Below, in pieces: positions 16,732 to 25,503 of a stretch of DNA of 64,000 nucleotides. The stretch comes from Bacteroides sp. (lineage in GTDB: Bacteria > Bacteroidota > Bacteroidia > Bacteroidales > Muribaculaceae): NCBI GenBank assembly GCA_014802015.1, contig JAAVDB010000005.1:17294-81293 (forward strand). The letters run 5' to 3'. Below the pieces are notes generated by a model, which was given only the letters and a program-made list of their open reading frames with translations, did no database searches and was not told the DNA's origin. The translations under genes and the position numbers were made by a program. Numbering within the stretch: the first letter of the stretch is position 1; the number at the start of each line of letters is the position of its first letter.

Positions 16732-19239
16732 ATGAGTAAGATTGCATCAAGATTAACCATATTATTTCTGGTCACCATCGCATGGAGTTCGGTGGATGTA
16801 TTCGGTGGGGACAAGGTGTCCGTTGTGTTCCATGATCAGAAAGGAGCGTTTCCAATAGTCTCAGCCGACGGCCACACAGCAACGTTTGTAATCGACAGTT
16901 TGGACGCCGAGGTCGTCTCTACAGCTGCACAGGCGGTGGCAGATGATATCAGATTAATAACGGGCCTCACCCCTACTCTCGCGTCATCAGCCGACAGGCT
17001 TAAATATCCCGTTATAGCTGGAACTATCGGCTCATCAATGCTGATAGACAATCTCATTGAGTCAGGCAAACTGGATGCGAGCGGAGTCAAGGGGAAATGG
17101 GAGGCTTACGGGCTGGCTGTGGTGGACAAACCATTAAAAGGAGTAAAGCAGGCTCTCGTAGCATACGGAAGCACACCTCGGGCCACGGCTTATTCGCTTT
17201 TTGAGCTGTCACGCCTTATGGGCGTATCGCCTTACGTATGGTGGGCGGATGTTCTGCCGGAAAAACATGAGGCCATATATGCTACACCGGGTGTAACAGT
17301 TGTCGGAGAGCCGGCAGTGAAGTTCCGAGGTATTTTCATCAATGATGAGGATTGGGGGCTAAATCCATGGGCAGCTAAAAACTTAGACTCCGAATACAAT
17401 AATATAGGTCCCAATACCTACGCCAAGGTAATGGAACTGTTGTTACGCTTGCGTGCCAATGTGCTGTGGCCGGCGATGCATCATTGCTCACAGGCTTTCT
17501 GGGATAACAAGGACAACCTTCCCATTGCAAAAAAGTATGATATTGCCTTAGGTTCAAGCCACTGCGAGCAGATGCTGCGCGATAACGAATGGGAATGGAG
17601 ACGATACGACGACCGCACAGGCACAAACGAGAACTGGAATTATACAGAAAACAAGGAAAAAATACAGCGTTACTGGGAGGAACGTGTTATGGAGAGCAAG
17701 GGATACTCGGCAATGTACACACTGGGCATGCGCGGCGTGCATGACTCTGGAATCAAGGGTTATCGTTCGTCCAAGGAACGTGTGCGCGGTCTGACCGAGA
17801 TCATAGACTATCAGCGCGCTCTGATACGTAAACATATCGGTGACCCCGAAACAGTACCGCAGATTTTCATACCCTATAAAGAGGTGCTCGATGCTTATAA
17901 TGCCGGACTGAAAGTACCTGAGGATGTCATTCTGACATGGGTTGATGACAACCACGGCTATATACGCCAGCTCCCCACCGTTGAGGAACAGAAACGTTCG
18001 GGAGGACACGGTGTCTATTACCACCTGTCATACTGGGGCAAACCGGCCGATTATCTATGGCTGAGTTCCACCTCCCCATCACTTATCAGCTATGAGCTCA
18101 CCAAGGGGTACGAAAACGGAATCCGTGATTTATGGGTAATCAACATAGGCGACATCAAACCGGCCGAAGCCGAACTGCAATTCTGCATGGATCTCGCATG
18201 GGACATCAACGCGTGGCAGCCGGAGGAGGCATACAAGTATACCCGCCATTGGATGCAAATGACTTTTGGCGATGAGGTTGCGGATGAACTGGCAGATATA
18301 AAGCTTGAATACTACGAGCTTGCTGCGGCCGGCAAACCTGAACATATCTTCAGCGTCGATTACTCGTCAGCCGATATGGATGAACGCATCCGGCGATACC
18401 GGCTCATTTCGGAACGTGTTGACGAAATATCCGACAGAATCCCAGAACGTCTCAAAGATGCGTTTTTCGAACTGATTGAGTATCCTGTCAAAGGAGCTTA
18501 CAATATGAACGTCATGACATTCCGCGCACGTCAGAGCCTTGATCTTGCAGCCTGTGGCCGGCGCAACCAAGCACTCGAATACGCAGATCAGGCACGAAAT
18601 GCCCATAACGAAATCGAAGAACTTACCCGCAAATATAATGTCCATATAGCCAACGGAAAATGGAATGGCATGATGGATTGCAAGCCACGCAAGCAGAAAC
18701 AGTTCGATCTCCCGCCGGTTGCCGTTAGTGACTCAATCGCATCTGTTGACACAGCAACCGCTGTCACAGAGTCCGTCAAGATACCGGCATCCGACTTTAC
18801 ACAGTCAAAAGGTAGCATCAGGGAGATCCGCGGTCTCGGCCCCGGGAAAAGCAGTATCACCGTTTATCCTATGGACTATACGGATTACCGCAACAATATC
18901 GGGGAAGCTCCATATTTAGAGTATTCCATCCCCGTAAAGAAGGGTGTTAACAGGATTGAGGTCAGATGTCTACCCTCTTTTCCTATCCACAGTGGCGATA
19001 ATCTTGATGTCGCTATCAGTATTAACGATGGCGAGAGCTCGGTATGTTCTCTCAAAACCGTAGCCACTAAAGGAAAGTGGAACAGTAACGTACTAAAGGG
19101 TTATAACGATGCCTCCGTTACTTATGACTCCCCATCCGATGCAAGTATAACCCTAAGAGTAAGCCTGCTCAATCCGGGCATAGTTATCAGTGAGATATAC
19201 ACTCAACCGGCCAGTAGCTTAGAGACGGTTCGTGAATGA
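16732..19239 (+). CDS. Glycoside hydrolase family 115 (xylan alpha-1,2-glucuronidase)
   Basis: 835 residues from the ATG at 16732; this start gives a clean signal peptide (SRLTILFLVTIAWSSVDVFG), and the earlier ATG precedes the likely promoter. GH115 enzymes remove (4-O-methyl)glucuronic acid side chains from xylan. Seen in order: an N-terminal alpha/beta domain (GTPRATAYSLFELSRLMGVSPYVWW-like region), the catalytic barrel (FRGIFINDEDWGLNPWA, NVLWPAMHHCSQAFWDN, WVDDNHGYIRQLP, GGHGVYYHLSYWG), a helical domain, and the GH115 C-terminal domain (GLGPGKSSITVYP, PYLEYSIPVK). No lipobox, so it is probably periplasmic. No SusC/D genes lie nearby. Confidence 0.92.
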   Translation: MSKIASRLTILFLVTIAWSSVDVFGGDKVSVVFHDQKGAFPIVSADGHTATFVIDSLDAEVVSTAAQAVADDIRLITGLTPTLASSADRLKYPVIAGTIGSSMLIDNLIESGKLDASGVKGKWEAYGLAVVDKPLKGVKQALVAYGSTPRATAYSLFELSRLMGVSPYVWWADVLPEKHEAIYATPGVTVVGEPAVKFRGIFINDEDWGLNPWAAKNLDSEYNNIGPNTYAKVMELLLRLRANVLWPAMHHCSQAFWDNKDNLPIAKKYDIALGSSHCEQMLRDNEWEWRRYDDRTGTNENWNYTENKEKIQRYWEERVMESKGYSAMYTLGMRGVHDSGIKGYRSSKERVRGLTEIIDYQRALIRKHIGDPETVPQIFIPYKEVLDAYNAGLKVPEDVILTWVDDNHGYIRQLPTVEEQKRSGGHGVYYHLSYWGKPADYLWLSSTSPSLISYELTKGYENGIRDLWVINIGDIKPAEAELQFCMDLAWDINAWQPEEAYKYTRHWMQMTFGDEVADELADIKLEYYELAAAGKPEHIFSVDYSSADMDERIRRYRLISERVDEISDRIPERLKDAFFELIEYPVKGAYNMNVMTFRARQSLDLAACGRRNQALEYADQARNAHNEIEELTRKYNVHIANGKWNGMMDCKPRKQKQFDLPPVAVSDSIASVDTATAVTESVKIPASDFTQSKGSIREIRGLGPGKSSITVYPMDYTDYRNNIGEAPYLEYSIPVKKGVNRIEVRCLPSFPIHSGDNLDVAISINDGESSVCSLKTVATKGKWNSNVLKGYNDASVTYDSPSDASITLRVSLLNPGIVISEIYTQPASSLETVRE

Positions 19240-19298
19240 ATGTTAGTTAAGATTTGCTAATCATCGGTAAGGCGTGCGGATATGTCACGGTAATTTCG

Positions 19299-19306
19299 TA
19301 ACTTTG
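19299..19306 (+). promoter_or_regulatory. Predicted -7 element before the T9SS cargo gene
   Basis: TAACTTTG matches the Bacteroidetes -7 consensus and lies 20 bases before the ATG at 19327. No matching TTTG is seen at the usual distance upstream, so the promoter is only partly supported. Confidence 0.5.
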
Positions 19307-19326
19307 TATATTAAACGTGACAAGAA

Positions 19327-20649
19327 ATGAATGTTCACTCTCTTACTATAATACTGCTTTGTCAGACTGTCGCGACGACGGCACTGGCGCAGATCAGCGT
19401 CAGTTACAGTTCTCAGGGACATTCCGAACTCCCTATACATGTGGCTGCGCCGGCCGGCACCGGGCTTGATCAGGGTATCTATGTGGTGCCCGATACAGGA
19501 GGGTTGCGCATATCCTGTTCATCATCCACACCTTCCGCTGTCAGATGGTATTCATTCTCCAATATGGGGGCAGCTTACGCTCAGGCACTCTCCTCCGGGG
19601 GCACAGACGGTACATCGTCGTGGATCACCCCTTCAGCAGGCGATATGGGATATGTCGTCGAAGATGGAGGTCGCAGTTATTATCTGTGGCTTGTCGATTA
19701 CTCACGCCATCAATTCACTGACGGCACTATAACCGAAGCAGATACGCAGGAGTGCGGACGCACCACACTTGATTGCACAGCTTCGGCTGATGAGATAGCA
19801 TATTACAGCATCAACGGTCGTCGTATCACACTATCACGCGACATAACTGTGGCATACAATACTCTTGAATGGAACGAGGAGGCTCAGAATTATGTCGAGA
19901 CCTCTGTATCGGAGACTCTTGAGTACCTCACCCCTATTCTACATCTGGATGCGCCGCTGTGTCAGACTCAATTTACAGTCGAAGGCGACAGATTTCTGAG
20001 TCAGTGGGGACACCCGGAGATCATAACTTCTCCATCAATAGCTCCTCACTCTATAGCAGCCCATTCTACGGCCGTGGCTGATGAGCGTTCCAATGACAAT
20101 GAGACCAATACAACCCAACCGGGTACACTCGGAGGATCCGCACCATGCACGGTAACATTCACGGCATGGGTGACTGATGCAGCACTGTTCCATGAATGGC
20201 AATTCTCCAGATACAGTGATTTTGACGACATATCATTGCGCGCATCCGAGCTTGAATTTACGCACACGTTTACCGAAGAAGGCACCACGTACGTGCGATT
20301 GTATTGCGCCAACGGTGATGCTTCGTGCGAGTATTTCGGTCAGACATACGAAATCTCTATCGGACAGTCCGACCTGAAATGTCCAAACGCCTTCTCGCCA
20401 TACAATCAGGATGGCGTCAACGACGAATGGAAAGTGTCATACACATCGATCATAGAATTTGAATGTCACATATTCAACCGCAACGGCCGTAAAATCATCT
20501 CCTTGACCGATCCGTCACAAGGCTGGGACGGAAAGTACGGTGGAAAATTCGTTCCTGCGGGAGCTTATTACTATGTAATAAAAGCCCGTGGCGCTGACGG
20601 TAAGGAATATAAATTGTCAGGTGACATCAATCTTGTGGAATACAACTAA
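19327..20649 (+). CDS. Exported protein with gliding-motility-type C-terminal (T9SS type B sorting) domain
   Basis: 440 residues. A signal peptide is present (TIILLCQTVATTALAQ). The middle is Ser/Thr-rich and beta-like, with a PKD-like stretch (about 290-345: FTHTFTEEGTTYVRLYCANG). The last 80 residues form a gliding-motility-associated C-terminal domain: CPNAFSPYNQDGVNDEW, FNRNGRKIISL, GWDGKYGGKFVPAGAYYYVI. In Bacteroidetes this domain marks type IX secretion cargo of the type B class. With porQ in the same window, export to the cell surface is likely. The substrate or adhesion role is unknown. Confidence 0.85.
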   Translation: MNVHSLTIILLCQTVATTALAQISVSYSSQGHSELPIHVAAPAGTGLDQGIYVVPDTGGLRISCSSSTPSAVRWYSFSNMGAAYAQALSSGGTDGTSSWITPSAGDMGYVVEDGGRSYYLWLVDYSRHQFTDGTITEADTQECGRTTLDCTASADEIAYYSINGRRITLSRDITVAYNTLEWNEEAQNYVETSVSETLEYLTPILHLDAPLCQTQFTVEGDRFLSQWGHPEIITSPSIAPHSIAAHSTAVADERSNDNETNTTQPGTLGGSAPCTVTFTAWVTDAALFHEWQFSRYSDFDDISLRASELEFTHTFTEEGTTYVRLYCANGDASCEYFGQTYEISIGQSDLKCPNAFSPYNQDGVNDEWKVSYTSIIEFECHIFNRNGRKIISLTDPSQGWDGKYGGKFVPAGAYYYVIKARGADGKEYKLSGDINLVEYN

Positions 20650-20673
20650 TAAATACATCAAATCAGCATTAAA

Positions 20674-21681
20674 ATGAGACTCAATCATATATCTCTGCTT
20701 GGCTCTGTAGCCGCACTCGTACTCGTCGGAATTTTCGCTCCGACTGAAAGCGCCATCGCTTCCTCTTCAGCCAACACTTCCGCATCCGAATACAATGAGG
20801 ACATCGCAGACCGAAATAACGGAGATTTTTCACCGGTCATATCTCCCGTCATCCCCTCATCCGTAACTTTTGCCGGTAAAAAAATATCACTCGATCCGAC
20901 CGACATGTGGGAACGTCTGGACCGAGAACTCACAGCCATGAGCTACACCCACGGCAACACACTCCTGACCATCAAGCGTGCCAACCGTTACTTTCCCGTA
21001 ATGGCACCTATACTGAAAGAACAGGGCATCCCGGCTGATATGATATATCTGGCTGCTATCGAATCCACGCTCAACCCCTTTGCCGTCTCTCCGGCCAAAG
21101 CGGCCGGTATGTGGCAGTTTATGCCATCGACTGCGAAAGAATACGGACTGGAAGTAGGCACTGAGGTCGATGAACGCTATGATGTGGAGAAGGCTACCCG
21201 TGCAGCGTGTAAATATCTAAAGAGCGCATACGCCAAATACGGAAACTGGGAGTCGGTAGCCGCAAGCTATAACGGCGGCATGGCACGCGTCACTAATGAA
21301 CTGGCCGCACAGCAGGCCTCATCGGCCTACGACCTGTGGCTTGCTGACGAGACGATGCGTTACATGTTTCGTCTTCTGGCCATGAAAATAATTATGGAGA
21401 ATCCTTCGGATTACGGTTTCAGCCTATCAGCCTCGCAACTGTATCAACCGCACGAATACACAACGGTAAAAGTGAGCGGCCCCGTTACCGACTGGGCGCA
21501 GTGGGCCATTGACCACGGCACGGACTACAGGACTCTGCGCGAACACAATCCCTGGATACGCGCCAAGGCTCTTACAAATAAAGCCGGTAAGACATATACG
21601 GTGCTCATCCCGACCAAAGATTCAACATCCCGCTCACGACAGAAGAACAAGGTCTATAATCCCGCATGGATTAATGGCTGA
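20674..21681 (+). CDS. Membrane-bound-type lytic murein transglycosylase (SLT domain)
   Basis: 335 residues with an N-terminal signal segment (LLGSVAALVLVGIFAPTESAIA). The SLT domain spans about residues 105-245; the catalytic glutamate is Glu130 in LAAIESTLNPFAVSPAKAAGMWQFMPSTA, and SYNGG and YEKA-type motifs follow (VAASYNGGMARV). The C-terminal 70 residues resemble a degenerate LysM-like tail. MltD-like enzymes cut the glycan strands of peptidoglycan in the periplasm. It is 24 bases after the T9SS cargo gene and 31 before uvrA. Confidence 0.9.
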   Translation: MRLNHISLLGSVAALVLVGIFAPTESAIASSSANTSASEYNEDIADRNNGDFSPVISPVIPSSVTFAGKKISLDPTDMWERLDRELTAMSYTHGNTLLTIKRANRYFPVMAPILKEQGIPADMIYLAAIESTLNPFAVSPAKAAGMWQFMPSTAKEYGLEVGTEVDERYDVEKATRAACKYLKSAYAKYGNWESVAASYNGGMARVTNELAAQQASSAYDLWLADETMRYMFRLLAMKIIMENPSDYGFSLSASQLYQPHEYTTVKVSGPVTDWAQWAIDHGTDYRTLREHNPWIRAKALTNKAGKTYTVLIPTKDSTSRSRQKNKVYNPAWING

Positions 21682-21712
21682 GACTGTCTAATGAACAAAC
21701 CCTAAAAAGTCA

Positions 21713-24592
21713 ATGAAGAACACAGATATACTGACGGCAGATACCACTCAATATATACCTGCCCACGCCCCTACTCTCGAAGTCATGGGTGCAAGGGTGC
21801 ATAATCTGAAAAATATCGACGTGAGCATACCGCACGGATCGCTGACAGTAGTGACCGGTCTTAGCGGCAGCGGCAAATCGTCACTCGCATTCGACACAAT
21901 CTATGCCGAGGGACAGCGACGCTACATCGAGACATTCTCGGCATACGCACGCAATATGCTCGGTAATCTCGAACGACCTGATGTAGACAAAATCACAGGT
22001 CTGTCGCCTGTGATTGCTATCGAACAGAAGACCATAAACCGTAATCCACGTTCGACCATAGGCACTGTAACAGAAATATATGACTTTCTGCGTCTGCTCT
22101 ATGCCCGAGCCGGCACGGCGGTGAGCTACGTCACCGGTGAGCCGATGGTCAAATATACCCGTGACCAGATAGTCAATCTCATCCTCAGCCGCTACGAAGG
22201 CAAAAAGGTGTACATACTCGCTCCTGTGGTTCGTAACCGTAAAGGTCACTACAAGGAACTGTTTGAGCAGATGCGCAAGAAGGGATTCCTCACTGTGCGC
22301 GTTGATGGCCAGTTGCGCGAACTGACCGTCGGCATGAAAGTCGACCGATACCGCAATCATGACATCGAACTGGTTATCGACCGACTCAAAGTGTCACCCA
22401 AAGATCTGACAAGACTTGAAGCCACTGTTACCGATGCTCTGCGTCAGGGTGACAAGCAGGTAATGATATACGATGTTGACGATGATAAGGCGTCGTACTT
22501 CTCACAGACACTGATGGACCCGGTCGGCGGACTTTCGTATCGCGAGCCTGCACCTCATAATTTCTCATTCAATTCTCCGCTCGGGGCATGTCCCTGTTGT
22601 AAGGGATTGGGTTATGTGAACATCATCGATCGAGATAAGATTATCCCGGATCCGTCGCTTTCAATATATCAAGGTGGTATAGTACCCCTTGGCAAATACC
22701 GCAACTCTATGGTATTCTGGCAGATTGACGCTATATGCAAAAAATACGGACATACCATCAAAACCCCGATAAGCGATCTGAGTGAAGAGGCAATGAACGA
22801 CATTCTCAACGGCACTAACGAGCGTCTCGTCATCGATAATGATACTATGGCTACACATAACTATTTCCAGAGTTATGACGGCCTGATAAAATACATCGAG
22901 ATGCAGCAGGGCGAAGAAGCCTCGGCCTCCGCAAAAAAATGGAGTGAGGGATTCTTCACACGTGGCGTATGTCCCGAATGTAACGGCGACCGACTCAATA
23001 AGGAGGCTCTGCACTTCTTCATCGACGGTAAGAATATCGCCGAACTCTGCCGTATGGACATATCCGAACTGTATCAGTGGGCACAGGGACTCGAAGACCG
23101 TCTTCCACCTACATCACGCGTTATCGCAACCGAGATTATGAAAGAAGTGCGAGGGCGACTAAAATTCCTTATGGATGTCGGTTTGGACTATCTGCAGTTG
23201 TCCCGTCCGTCTGCCACACTGTCGGGCGGCGAAAGTCAGCGCATACGTCTCGCCACACAGTTAGGCAGTCAGCTTGTCAATGTCCTTTACATCCTTGACG
23301 AACCCTCGATCGGATTGCATCAGCGCGACAACCGCAGACTCATTGATTCGCTCAAGAATCTGCGTGACGCATCCAACTCGATACTGGTCGTCGAACATGA
23401 CAAGGACATAATGCTTGAGGCAGACCATATTGTTGACATCGGCCCCAATGCAGGGCGCAAAGGTGGAGAGGTGGTATTCTCAGGTACACCCGAGGAGATG
23501 CTCGCCACCTCAACGCTTACAGCCCGCTATCTTAACGGCTCACTCAGTCTGCCGTTCAATAACCATCCCCGAAAGGGTAACGGTAAAAAGATAGTCCTGC
23601 GTGGTGCCAGAGGTAATAATCTGCGCGATGTAACACTCACATTGCCGCTCGGCAAACTCGTGTGCGTGTCGGGTGTGTCAGGCAGTGGTAAGTCAACACT
23701 TGTCAATGCCACGCTCCAACCTATACTCAGTCAGAAACTATACCGCTCGCTCACCCCGCCTCTACCCTACGGCTCTATTGAAGGCATAGAATATATAGAT
23801 AAAGCCGTACGTGTCGACCAGTCTCCGCTCGGAAAGTCACCTCGCTCCAACCCTGCGACTTACACAGGTGTGTTCACAGCCATACGCGACCTGTTCGCCT
23901 CGCTGTCCGAAGCTAAGATTCGCGGCTACCGTCCGGGACGATTCTCGTTCAATGTATCAGGTGGCCGATGCGAGACATGTATGGGTAACGGATACAAAAC
24001 TATCGAGATGAACTTTCTGCCGGATGTGCTCGTACCGTGTGAGACATGTGGCGGCAAACGATATAACCGTGAGACACTCGAAGTCCGATACAAAGGTAAA
24101 TCCATCGCTGATGTCCTTGACATGACTATCAATCAGGCCGTGGACTTCTTTCAGAACATACCTTCTATAATTAGCAAGATCAAGGTACTTCAGGACATCG
24201 GACTCGGATATATCAAACTTGGCCAGCCGTCATCAACTCTGTCAGGCGGTGAGAACCAGCGTGTCAAGCTCGCGGCCGAACTGTCGCGCCGTGACACGGG
24301 TAACACGCTTTTTATACTTGACGAACCCACGACCGGACTTCATTTCGACGACATACGAGTGTTGCTCGGAGTCCTCAACCGGCTTGTTGACAAGGGTAAC
24401 ACGGTTCTTGTTATCGAGCATAATGTAGATGTCATCTGCGCTGCCGACCATATCATAGATATGGGACCCGGGGGTGGAAAAAACGGAGGTAACATTATTG
24501 TTACCGGCACGCCGGCTCAGGTAGCAAAGACCGACTCACCAACCGCACCATTCATACGCGAACAGATGACGGTATCCGCAGCGCACAAATAA
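21713..24592 (+). CDS. uvrA: Excinuclease ABC subunit A
   Basis: 959 residues, full length. It is the damage-recognising ATPase of nucleotide excision repair, working with UvrB and UvrC. Two ABC modules are visible: P-loops GLSGSGKSS (about residue 50) and GVSGSGKST (about 655), and signature loops LSGGESQR and LSGGENQR with the Walker B segments YILDEPSIGLH and FILDEPTTGLH. Zinc-finger cysteine pairs occur in ACPCCKGLGY, CPECNGDR and CETCMGNGY...CETCGGKRY. No LexA-type box was identified upstream. Confidence 0.98.
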   Translation: MKNTDILTADTTQYIPAHAPTLEVMGARVHNLKNIDVSIPHGSLTVVTGLSGSGKSSLAFDTIYAEGQRRYIETFSAYARNMLGNLERPDVDKITGLSPVIAIEQKTINRNPRSTIGTVTEIYDFLRLLYARAGTAVSYVTGEPMVKYTRDQIVNLILSRYEGKKVYILAPVVRNRKGHYKELFEQMRKKGFLTVRVDGQLRELTVGMKVDRYRNHDIELVIDRLKVSPKDLTRLEATVTDALRQGDKQVMIYDVDDDKASYFSQTLMDPVGGLSYREPAPHNFSFNSPLGACPCCKGLGYVNIIDRDKIIPDPSLSIYQGGIVPLGKYRNSMVFWQIDAICKKYGHTIKTPISDLSEEAMNDILNGTNERLVIDNDTMATHNYFQSYDGLIKYIEMQQGEEASASAKKWSEGFFTRGVCPECNGDRLNKEALHFFIDGKNIAELCRMDISELYQWAQGLEDRLPPTSRVIATEIMKEVRGRLKFLMDVGLDYLQLSRPSATLSGGESQRIRLATQLGSQLVNVLYILDEPSIGLHQRDNRRLIDSLKNLRDASNSILVVEHDKDIMLEADHIVDIGPNAGRKGGEVVFSGTPEEMLATSTLTARYLNGSLSLPFNNHPRKGNGKKIVLRGARGNNLRDVTLTLPLGKLVCVSGVSGSGKSTLVNATLQPILSQKLYRSLTPPLPYGSIEGIEYIDKAVRVDQSPLGKSPRSNPATYTGVFTAIRDLFASLSEAKIRGYRPGRFSFNVSGGRCETCMGNGYKTIEMNFLPDVLVPCETCGGKRYNRETLEVRYKGKSIADVLDMTINQAVDFFQNIPSIISKIKVLQDIGLGYIKLGQPSSTLSGGENQRVKLAAELSRRDTGNTLFILDEPTTGLHFDDIRVLLGVLNRLVDKGNTVLVIEHNVDVICAADHIIDMGPGGGKNGGNIIVTGTPAQVAKTDSPTAPFIREQMTVSAAHK

Positions 24593-24642
24593 CACCTTTT
24601 CATACCGACAATCAACACAATATCCATATCAAAATTAACAGA

Positions 24643-25500
24643 ATGAAAGTCATATCCACGTCACGTTACATATCACTGTTTTTCGCACTTGTTTCCGTTG
24701 TCACGTCCGTCGAAGTCTGTGCCGAGACTCAGCCTGTGGATTTCGGCATGGCATTCTTCGGCAAGAAGAATATCGAACATATACGTAGTGAGGAACATTT
24801 TCCTCTGTCAAGCGTGATGAAACTATTTCAAGGAGTTGCCGTACTTGACTCCGTCAGCCGGGCAGGACTTTCACTTGATATGGGGATAAAAGTTTCACCC
24901 GAAGATCTCAAAGCGGATACCTGGTCTCCAATGCGTGACACTTATCCCGAAGGGACAACTTTACCTCTTGCCGAGATTATCAGGTACAGTATTCAGGAGT
25001 CGGATAACAATGCGTGCGACATACTTTTTTCACACTTCTATAGCCCGGCCCGTCTTACGGAATGGCTAAAGGATAAGGAATTTGACGACATTGAAATCAA
25101 GTATACCGAGGATGAGATGCACCGCGATCCATCGCTTGCGTACGGTAATATCGGCTCTCCATTTTCCACAGCGGAATTTCTGGAATCGCTCTATAACGGC
25201 GATCTGCTTGACAGCAGCATGACTGAGTGGATGACCAAAACCCTTGAAGAGTGCAATACAGGACTTGGACGTATTCCGGCCGCCCCATATCCGGCAGGGA
25301 CTAAAATCGGCCACAAGACCGGCACCGGATTCGAGACAGATGGCTTCCTGACAGGCATAAATGATGCGGCAGTTATCACTCTGCCTAACGGTAAACGTTA
25401 CATTCTCGTAGTGTTTGTCCGCCAGTCAGCCCTTGATGCGGACGCAACGGACGCATTCATCTCGGCAATCGCACAGTCAGCATTACAGAAGGAGCTGTAA
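24643..25500 (+). CDS. Class A beta-lactamase, subclass A2-like
   Basis: 285 residues with a signal peptide (ISLFFALVSVVTSVEVCA). All class A motifs are present: S57-V-M-K60 (nucleophile), S120-D-N122, E156-D-E-M-H160 in place of ExxLN, and K225-T-G227. The His at the Asn170 position and the EM pair are seen in the A2 subclass (CfxA, CepA, PER types) known from Bacteroidetes. The protein would hydrolyse beta-lactams in the periplasm; its spectrum is not predictable here. It lies in a chromosomal housekeeping context, 50 bases after uvrA, with no mobile-element signs nearby. Its stop is 3 bases from that of the convergent helicase gene. Confidence 0.92.
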   Translation: MKVISTSRYISLFFALVSVVTSVEVCAETQPVDFGMAFFGKKNIEHIRSEEHFPLSSVMKLFQGVAVLDSVSRAGLSLDMGIKVSPEDLKADTWSPMRDTYPEGTTLPLAEIIRYSIQESDNNACDILFSHFYSPARLTEWLKDKEFDDIEIKYTEDEMHRDPSLAYGNIGSPFSTAEFLESLYNGDLLDSSMTEWMTKTLEECNTGLGRIPAAPYPAGTKIGHKTGTGFETDGFLTGINDAAVITLPNGKRYILVVFVRQSALDADATDAFISAIAQSALQKEL

Positions 25501-25503
25501 GCG

